The notes under the pieces are model-generated. The model worked only from the letters and a program-made list of their open reading frames with translations. It was not told where the DNA came from and made no database searches. From positions 1-37,825 of the forward strand of contig JAJYAG010000052.1 of NCBI GenBank assembly GCA_021779665.1: DNA of 37,825 nt, written 5' to 3'. The DNA comes from Bacteroidota bacterium. Lineage in GTDB: Bacteria; Bacteroidota; Bacteroidia; Bacteroidales; JAAUTT01. A program made the position numbers and the translations under genes. Of the stretch, positions 32,265 to 37,825 are shown one piece after another. Each line of letters opens with the position of its first letter. The stretch's first letter is position 1.

Positions 32265-34094
32265 ATGAAAGAGACGAACGCAGAGAATACACAGTTAAGC
32301 ACTTTATTAAATGCTTATTCCATTCAGGAAATTACATCGTTATTCGCAGTCATAGACGAGAAGATATTAGCACTTCATAATTGTTCATCCGATGACTTCC
32401 TTTCATTAAATGCTTATTTCAAAAGATACTATAAGGATTCGAAAGTAATTTCACAAAACGCTTCCGACATCCTGAACATTATTGTAGATCAGGAAAAGAA
32501 AGACGAAATTTTTAAAACCCTGACGCATTTTCATCATGAACTTTCAGCTCACCTTCATGAGTTTGAGAAATTATCGGACAAACTCACCGGAGGTTTTGAG
32601 AATATGGTGCGCGATATAGAGCACATGTTCGTTCCTTCGAATAATTTAAAGCAGGATTTGATGACCCTCAAACTCTTGGTAGCCAATTTAAAAATCAACA
32701 TTACGGTTTCTGCTGTACCGCGCAAAATGCAAAAGAAGGCAAACGATTTCAACGAAATTATTATTCAAACCAAATCGTTCTTTACCGAATTTTATAATAC
32801 ACTCAATCTCTTAAAAACACAGTTAAAGCAAAATATTGATTTTATCTCCGAACTCGAAGGTAAAAACTCAGAAAATATAGGTGAAATTCTGGTCGAACTC
32901 CAGAACAGCTCCGCTCTGTTCAATCAAAAGTACCAGGAAGCTCATGAATTACTTCCAAAACTGCAGGAAAGCACCGAATCGACGGCATCAAACATTGGGA
33001 AAATTATAACCAATTTGCAGTATCATGATATTATACGGCAAAAGATTGAGCATATTCAACAAACACATAAGGAAATTCTGAAAGAATTGAACCAGGTTTC
33101 AAATCAAACTGATGAAATAAGTCAGCAAAACCAGGTTAAATGCTTTCTTCAGATAAGAGATGTTGCAGGTTTGCAGGCTGCTCAGCTTATCCATGCCAAT
33201 AAGGAATATCAGAAAGCTATTGAAATAATCTCTGATAAATTCCTCCAGGTTGGAAATGAGATGACGATTATTGCAGACATGTGTCATAAATTCATTACCA
33301 GCGGTAATAATTCATCGCAATCACACTTCAAGGATATTATAGATAAAATTGAACGCACAACTTATTTTATAGATGTTTACAGCAAATCTCTGAATCTGCT
33401 CAGAGACCGGTATTATAAATCAAAAGATAAGCTAAGTGAAATTTTAAATAACTATTTTGAGCTATCCGATTTTATTCAGACTATTGAAAGAAACATTTTA
33501 AAATCGATAGACAATCAGCCTGTTCCGGAGAACGAGAATAGTACCATTACGCAGATTAAGCAAATTTTATCCGGAATGAAAGCCATTCTGGCCCAACATG
33601 ATACATTGTTTGAAAAAATAAAAGTTGAATTCTCAGGTGCCGACAGTACTGTGGAGACTTATTATAAAAACGGCACAGTGGCTGCTAATCTCACTGAATT
33701 TTCAGCATTGAGCGAAAGAATAATTTCTTTTCTGAAAGACAGTAATCAGAAAGTTTATAAAACGATAGAAGAGAATCAGATCCTGAGCCGCCAGGTTTCG
33801 AACGATATCAAATCGTCTCTTGAGCAAATAAAGTATTACGAGTTTTTCGATAAAACTATTGACGAAATCATTGGACAATTAAACGAAATTAACTTTAAAT
33901 TGCAGAATGTTGAGAGTCCCGACGATGAACATAAGCGGCTTAACCTCGAGCACATAAAGGCAAAGTATACGATGCAGAGTGAACATATCATTCACGAAAA
34001 CATCTCCAATGAAAAGAATCTGAGCCAGTCGGACCTGATTTCGATCGACAGCACAGGAGTTGATGAAGACGATGATAATTTGGAACTGTTCTAG
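32265..34094 (+). CDS. Long cytoplasmic coiled-coil protein with CheZ-like DxxxQ helix, chemosensory cluster
   Basis: A 609-residue soluble, almost entirely helical protein with no signal peptide or membrane helix and no MCP signalling-tip sequence, so it is not a normal receptor. One helix, LQYHDIIRQKIEHIQQTH, carries D255-x-x-x-Q259. This resembles the catalytic helix of the CheY-P phosphatase CheZ (QDLTGQ; D143 and Q147 in E. coli). A second helix of the same pattern near the C-terminus (IKYYEFFDKTIDEIIGQLNE) has E526 and K530 at those positions and looks like a diverged copy. Between them is QIRDVAGLQAAQLIHANKEYQ. The C-terminus is acidic (VDEDDDNLELF). It is encoded between a CheY-like protein and STAS-CheY-CheA-CheW. 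A phosphatase or scaffold role is proposed from motif and context only. Confidence 0.8.
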   Translation: MKETNAENTQLSTLLNAYSIQEITSLFAVIDEKILALHNCSSDDFLSLNAYFKRYYKDSKVISQNASDILNIIVDQEKKDEIFKTLTHFHHELSAHLHEFEKLSDKLTGGFENMVRDIEHMFVPSNNLKQDLMTLKLLVANLKINITVSAVPRKMQKKANDFNEIIIQTKSFFTEFYNTLNLLKTQLKQNIDFISELEGKNSENIGEILVELQNSSALFNQKYQEAHELLPKLQESTESTASNIGKIITNLQYHDIIRQKIEHIQQTHKEILKELNQVSNQTDEISQQNQVKCFLQIRDVAGLQAAQLIHANKEYQKAIEIISDKFLQVGNEMTIIADMCHKFITSGNNSSQSHFKDIIDKIERTTYFIDVYSKSLNLLRDRYYKSKDKLSEILNNYFELSDFIQTIERNILKSIDNQPVPENENSTITQIKQILSGMKAILAQHDTLFEKIKVEFSGADSTVETYYKNGTVAANLTEFSALSERIISFLKDSNQKVYKTIEENQILSRQVSNDIKSSLEQIKYYEFFDKTIDEIIGQLNEINFKLQNVESPDDEHKRLNLEHIKAKYTMQSEHIIHENISNEKNLSQSDLISIDSTGVDEDDDNLELF

Positions 34095-34113
34095 AAATAT
34101 TGTATCTTAAAAA

Positions 34114-34121
34114 TATATTTG
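34114..34121 (+). promoter_or_regulatory. Possible internal -7 box before the STAS gene
   Basis: TATATTTG is an exact TAnnTTTG match eight bases before the STAS ATG, in the 35-base gap after the coiled-coil gene. No -33 element lies at the usual distance, and an 8-base gap would make a nearly leaderless message. Low confidence. Confidence 0.2.
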
Positions 34122-34129
34122 TAATCAGG

Positions 34130-34450
34130 ATGAAAAAAAACACTATTGAAATAATGAAAGAGAAGAAAGGAGAGCCTCGCAAAGGAATCCTGACGCTCGA
34201 CCATGAAATTACATTCACAAATGCTAATGAACTCCTGGACAACTATATTGCTTCTAAGGATAAGTTTGACGTTCTGGTAATGCAAGGAAATGTTGATCTT
34301 CTTGACCTTAGCGGTATTCAGGCAATTTATTCCATAAGAAAGAGCCTGAAAGATAACGGCAAAAACATATCTCTGGGAATAAAAATGAACGAGGAATCGA
34401 AAAGTTTGATTCTCCGTTCCGGGTTTAAGGAAATATTCGAAATTTTTTAG
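34130..34450 (+). CDS. STAS-domain protein (anti-anti-sigma-factor-like), chemosensory cluster
   Basis: Start set at the ATG at 34130, preceded by ATCAGG; an in-frame ATG at 34100 adds ten residues overlapping no domain. The 106-residue protein is a single STAS domain: ILTLDHEITFTNANELLDNY, then VLVMQGNVDLLDLSGIQAIYSIRKSLKDNG. In SpoIIAA-type proteins the loop reads DSSG and the first Ser is phosphorylated. Here it is D59-L60-S61-G62-I-Q, lacking that Ser, which resembles STAS proteins encoded beside CheA genes (D-x-x-G-[LIV]-Q). It lies between the coiled-coil gene and cheY. It may carry an output by partner binding rather than by sigma-factor release. Confidence 0.88.
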   Translation: MKKNTIEIMKEKKGEPRKGILTLDHEITFTNANELLDNYIASKDKFDVLVMQGNVDLLDLSGIQAIYSIRKSLKDNGKNISLGIKMNEESKSLILRSGFKEIFEIF

Positions 34451-34474
34451 TATAAAACATATCTAATCAGCAAT

Positions 34475-34840
34475 ATGGCAAAAACTATATTAATTGTAGA
34501 CGATTCAGAAAGTATCAGGGAAGTTGTTAGCTTTACGCTTGAACATGAAGGTTATAATGTTTTAGTAGCTGTCGACGGGAAAGACGCACTCAAATTTCTC
34601 GATGGCACTAAAATCGACTTAATCATTACCGACCTTCATATGCCTGTTTTGGACGGCATAGGTTTAATCAAGGAAGTAAGAGCACTTTCGGATTACCAAA
34701 GAATCCCAATCCTGTTTCTTACAACCGAATCGCAGGCTGCCAAAAAAATGGAAGCCAAAGAAGCCGGTGCGACTGGTTGGATTATCAAACCATTTGTTCC
34801 TGCCAAACTAATCGAAGCAATAAATAAAGTACTCAGGTAG
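34475..34840 (+). CDS. cheY: CheY-like response regulator
   Basis: A 121-residue receiver domain with the full CheY signature set: D9/D10 in ILIVDDSESIRE, phospho-acceptor D53 in LIITDLHMPVLDG, T83/T84 in ILFLTTES, and K105 in WIIKPFVPAKL. It has neither a DNA-binding nor an enzyme domain. Its stop codon is directly followed by the cheA ATG, so the two are translationally coupled and it is the likely main phosphate acceptor of that kinase. The motif pattern is closer to chemotaxis CheY than that of the first receiver in the cluster (31806-32189). Confidence 0.95.
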   Translation: MAKTILIVDDSESIREVVSFTLEHEGYNVLVAVDGKDALKFLDGTKIDLIITDLHMPVLDGIGLIKEVRALSDYQRIPILFLTTESQAAKKMEAKEAGATGWIIKPFVPAKLIEAINKVLR

Positions 34841-36892
34841 ATGGATAACTTCAGGAAAAAGTTCATAGAAGAAGCCTCCGAACACATCCAGGATCTGGAA
34901 CAGGCTTTGTTGGAACTGGAACACTCTCCGGGAAATAAACCTTTGATTGAGAGGGTTTTCAGAGCCATGCATTCGCTAAAGGGAAGCGGTGCTATGTTCG
35001 GATTTGAGAAAGTAAGTGAATTTACTCATCATTTGGAGACCATTTACGACCTGGTTCGTAACGATGAAATGGTTATCAATTCAGAACTCCTGAATTTAAC
35101 CCTCAAATCAGTCGACCATCTCTCGCTTCTTTTAAATGAAGAATCACAGGATCCTGAAGAGCTTCTCGAAAAACATAACGATCTGATTAAACAGATTGAA
35201 GATTTTATTGATAACAGCAGGGAATCATCAAATCTTAACCTAATATCAAGGGATGGGAAAAAAGTTGAAAAGGTTTTTCAGACCTATTTTGTTATTTTCC
35301 AACCCAATGAAGATATCATGAAAAATGGAACCAATCCATTATTTCTCATCGATGAACTTCATTCTTTAGGAAAATGCTATGCAATTCCTATATACTATAA
35401 AATACCAGCTCCCGAAGAATTCGACAGAGACAAATGTTATGTCAGCTGGCAGATTTTTCTTGCTTCGGATGTGGATATCAATGCAATTACCGATGTCTTC
35501 ATTTTTGTAGAAGACGAATGTGTTCTGGAAGTAAACCAGATTTTTGACGGCAACCTTCTTGAAAATGAGGAATTTATTTCTAAAATTAATGAATTTCAGA
35601 TACTTCAGAAAGAAATTACCGTTAGCGAAATAAAAGATATTGTTTCAGGAATAAGTCAGCCCGAAATTAAACAGGCTGCTAAAACTGAAGAGCGCACGGT
35701 TGTTACCCCTAAAGAACAAACTATATCGAGCATAAGAGTATCGTCGGATAAATTAGACCAGCTGATGAATCTTGTGAGCGAAATGGTTACAACACAGGCC
35801 CGGTTAAGTTTATATGCCGAACAGGATGGCCGGCCCGAACTGCTCAATATTGCTGAAAATGTTCAGAAACTATCGAGACAACTTCGCGATAACGCCTTTA
35901 GCATAGTCCTCATTCCAATTGAAAATATGCTCACCCGCTTTCAAAGGTTGGTGCGCGATCTTTCCAAGGAATTGAAAAAAGAAGTTGTTTTTGAAGCCGA
36001 AGGAATTGACACCGAGCTCGATAAAACTATCATCGAAAACCTCACCGATCCTCTGATGCACATTTTGCGCAACAGTCTGGACCATGGCATAGAACTTCCC
36101 GACATCCGCATGAAGCTTGGTAAACCACGCGTTGGTAAAATCCTTCTGAAAGCTTTTTACTCGGGAGCAAATGTTATCATCCAGATTTTTGACGATGGCG
36201 CTGGTATCGATCCTAATTTTATAAGGGCCAAAGCTGTTAACAAAGGTTTAATCAGTTCCGAAGCCCAATTATCGAAGCGCGAAATACTCGACCTTGTATT
36301 TATTCCGGGATTTTCCACTGCATCCAAGGTTACCGATGTTTCGGGCCGTGGAGTGGGTATGGACGTTGTAAAACGTAAAATTGCCGATATTCGTGGTGAA
36401 GTCGATCTTGAATCGGAAGTTGGAGCAGGTACAACCCTCACCATTAAACTTCCGTTAACACTCTCGATTATTGACGGATTACTTGTTAAAATTTCCGAAG
36501 TATTCTATGTTATTCCTCTTACGGTTATCGACAAGATTTACGCCGTTGAGCATAAAAAGCTCATGAAATCATTTAACAATGTGATTGTACTCGATGGAGA
36601 ACAAGTTCCGTTTTTCCATTTGAGAAACGAGTTTTCGCTTCCCGAAAGTACAGCCGAATTTGAAGAAGTGATTGTAGTACGCTACGAAGACAAGAGAGTA
36701 GGTATTGCTGTAGATAACGTTATAGGTGAATACCAGGCAGTACTTAAACCTTTAGGAAAACATTACAAGAGACAGGAAATAATTTCAGGAGCAACCATTC
36801 TGGGCGATGGTACTATTGCCCTTGTTCTTGATACCAATAAAGCTATAAAACAATTTGCCAACCAAACTATAATTAAGGAGGAAGTTCAATGA
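34841..36892 (+). CDS. cheA: Chemotaxis-type histidine kinase CheA
   Basis: This 683-residue kinase has the usual modules in order. P1 HPt has phospho-acceptor H44 in MHSLKGSGAMFGF. A P2-like region (~140-260) contains VFQTYFVIFQPNEDIMKNGTNP, LFLIDELHSLGKCYAIP, resembling P2 domains of non-flagellar CheA proteins. P3 dimerisation starts near 297 (SIRVSSDKLDQLMNLVSEMV). The P4 ATPase has N-box HILRNSLDHGIE and G-boxes DDGAGIDPN and GRGVGMDVV. A P5 CheW-like domain covers ~545-683. No C-terminal receiver is fused. It begins on the base after the cheY stop and overlaps cheW by four bases (ATGA). No receptor gene is seen in the window. Confidence 0.97.
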   Translation: MDNFRKKFIEEASEHIQDLEQALLELEHSPGNKPLIERVFRAMHSLKGSGAMFGFEKVSEFTHHLETIYDLVRNDEMVINSELLNLTLKSVDHLSLLLNEESQDPEELLEKHNDLIKQIEDFIDNSRESSNLNLISRDGKKVEKVFQTYFVIFQPNEDIMKNGTNPLFLIDELHSLGKCYAIPIYYKIPAPEEFDRDKCYVSWQIFLASDVDINAITDVFIFVEDECVLEVNQIFDGNLLENEEFISKINEFQILQKEITVSEIKDIVSGISQPEIKQAAKTEERTVVTPKEQTISSIRVSSDKLDQLMNLVSEMVTTQARLSLYAEQDGRPELLNIAENVQKLSRQLRDNAFSIVLIPIENMLTRFQRLVRDLSKELKKEVVFEAEGIDTELDKTIIENLTDPLMHILRNSLDHGIELPDIRMKLGKPRVGKILLKAFYSGANVIIQIFDDGAGIDPNFIRAKAVNKGLISSEAQLSKREILDLVFIPGFSTASKVTDVSGRGVGMDVVKRKIADIRGEVDLESEVGAGTTLTIKLPLTLSIIDGLLVKISEVFYVIPLTVIDKIYAVEHKKLMKSFNNVIVLDGEQVPFFHLRNEFSLPESTAEFEEVIVVRYEDKRVGIAVDNVIGEYQAVLKPLGKHYKRQEIISGATILGDGTIALVLDTNKAIKQFANQTIIKEEVQ

Positions 36893-37422
36893 AAGATTCT
36901 ACATCAAAAATAAACTCCTATTTGACTTTTAAATTAGAGGATGAAATTTTTGGGGCGAACGTTTCCAAAGTACTGAATATTTTGGAAATGACTAAAATAA
37001 CCAAGGTTCCCAAAGCCCCGAATTATATGAAGGGCGTTATCAATCTGCGTGGAGCTGTTCTTCCGCTTATCGATACCCGCATTAAATTTGATATGGGCGA
37101 AACAAACTATACCACAAATACCTGTATCCTGGTTTTAGATATCGATATGGCCGGAGAATCGGTACATGTCGGAGCCCTTGTTGATTCAGTTCAGGAAGTT
37201 ATTGAAATTGACGATGCTTCAATACAACCACCTCCCAGTATTGGAAGTAAGTATAAATCGGAATTTATTGAAGGTATGGCCAAAATAAATGACGAATTTA
37301 TTATGCTCCTGAATATGGACCTTATCTTTTCCACTGACGAGTTATCATTACTGCGCGATTCTTCATCCGATGTTCAGGCTGAACCTGATACCGTTGTTGA
37401 AAAGAAAGGAACAAAGAAGTAA
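36889..37422 (+). CDS. cheW: CheW-like coupling protein
   Basis: A 177-residue CheW-domain protein. Typical sequence: YLTFKLEDEIFGANVSKVLNILEM (first SH3-like subdomain), VPKAPNYMKGVINLRGAVLPLIDTRIKF (the NLRG motif that contacts receptors and CheA) and GALVDSVQEVIEIDDASIQPPP. The C-terminus (~155-177) is a charged tail (SSDVQAEPDTVVEKKGTKK) beyond the usual domain end. The ATG overlaps the cheA stop by four bases. It would couple CheA to an MCP that must be encoded elsewhere or beyond the right edge. A weak hairpin follows at 37424-37439. Confidence 0.96.
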   Translation: MKDSTSKINSYLTFKLEDEIFGANVSKVLNILEMTKITKVPKAPNYMKGVINLRGAVLPLIDTRIKFDMGETNYTTNTCILVLDIDMAGESVHVGALVDSVQEVIEIDDASIQPPPSIGSKYKSEFIEGMAKINDEFIMLLNMDLIFSTDELSLLRDSSSDVQAEPDTVVEKKGTKK

Positions 37423-37825
37423 TATCTGATTTTTCAGATTCTTTAGATATTTCTTACCCAAAAGTGCACAGTCATTTTTTGCTGTGGTGGGATATTTTTG
37501 TCCATACTGACGATTATTAATTTGCAGCTCATGCCTGAATTTAATTATTTTGAATTAGGCTCCAAACATAATATCTGCTATGCAAATCACTTTGCATTAG
37601 TGCCAGTTGCTGTAAAAAAAATAATCCCACGAAACTACTTTCACGGTAAGACCTCTTTAAATTTTAACGCACACACACACCCTTTAAATACCCATTCTGC
37701 TTCCCAATCTCATAAAGAATTGTATGCTGGTAACAGAAACTTTGCAGCTTCACTGAAATATTCGCTTTCTCAGAGTGCAACTTTTTTGATACTCAGCTCA
37801 AAAGTTATTTCATACTATAATAATT
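37423..37825. other. Gene-poor 403-base stretch after cheW
   Basis: No recognisable gene is present. It contains a weak AT-rich hairpin just after cheW (37424-37429 with 37434-37439), a perfect 7-bp dyad ATGCAAA-TCAC-TTTGCAT at 37580-37597, a short CA run at 37670-37680, and the unsupported open frame at 37531-37825. Confidence 0.5.
37531..37825 (+). CDS. Possible partial gene running off the right edge
   Basis: From the ATG at 37531 the frame stays open for 98 codons to the window end (the frame is stop-free from about 37447). The peptide MPEFNYFELGSKHNICYANH continues FALVPVAVKKIIPRNYFHGK and shows no domain I recognise. The composition is unlike the flanking genes (many His, Asn and Ser), there is no ribosome-binding site, and dyads lie inside it. 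It may be chance or a decayed gene. Sequence beyond the window would decide. Confidence 0.22.
   Translation, partial: MPEFNYFELGSKHNICYANHFALVPVAVKKIIPRNYFHGKTSLNFNAHTHPLNTHSASQSHKELYAGNRNFAASLKYSLSQSATFLILSSKVISYYNN

Noticed and set aside
32265-34094. Reading the coiled-coil protein as a methyl-accepting chemotaxis receptor
   Set aside because: There is no membrane helix, no HAMP domain and no conserved MCP signalling tip; similarity is only general coiled-coil character.
37670-37680. Short CA-dinucleotide repeat
   Set aside because: Eleven bases is too short to be meaningful as a repeat tract or phase-variation site.

Overview
The window looks like chromosomal DNA of a Bacteroidota member, probably a Bacteroidales/Marinilabiliales-type organism. 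This rests on protein families, not on a database search. Supporting signs are TAnnTTTG-type promoter -7 boxes, AT-rich intergenic DNA with few Shine-Dalgarno sites, a type IX secretion (T9SS) C-terminal sorting domain on an M1 peptidase, a DoxX protein of the BT_3928 type, the folP-cdaA gene pair, and a TPR/beta-propeller/OmpA protein of PorE-like architecture. No rRNA, tRNA, CRISPR array, insertion sequence or phage gene was seen.

Layout. Positions 1-7461 (minus strand) hold the 5' end of rsmE, a YfcE-like phosphoesterase, a 1606-residue exported protein of unknown function with a Pro/Ala/Lys-rich tail, prmA and tpiA. Positions 7583-10582 (minus) hold a tight tmk - doxX - dppB-like permease operon. 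Folate synthesis and c-di-AMP synthesis follow on the plus strand (folP, cdaA), then plsY and GTP-dependent PEP carboxykinase on the minus strand. Positions 15281-16173 are a small two-gene operon, a six-helix membrane protein and a winged-helix regulator, with a 16-bp palindrome lying on its promoter. Positions 16214-19937 (minus) are an operon-like run of beta-propeller lipoprotein, cation diffusion facilitator and OmpA-family envelope protein. Positions 20036-24112 (plus) hold an oxidoreductase and a soluble four-PAS hybrid histidine kinase. Positions 24240-27601 hold an orphan NUMOD4/HNH protein, an rRNA-methyltransferase-like enzyme and the secreted M1 peptidase.

The most distinctive part is 27801-37422. 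It begins with a 1015-residue ABCG-like transporter whose ATPase motifs are all degenerate, fused to a TerB-like N-terminus and ending in a four-base convergent overlap with a Crp/Fnr-type regulator. A six-gene chemosensory-type cluster on the plus strand follows: response regulator, long coiled-coil protein with a CheZ-like DxxxQ helix, STAS protein, CheY, CheA and CheW. No MCP receptor, CheR or CheB is visible in the window. The coiled-coil protein probably takes the CheZ (phosphatase) or adaptor position. STAS and CheY suggest an output other than a flagellar motor. This is the best candidate for an undescribed system. The last 403 bases carry only a weak open reading frame that runs off the window edge.
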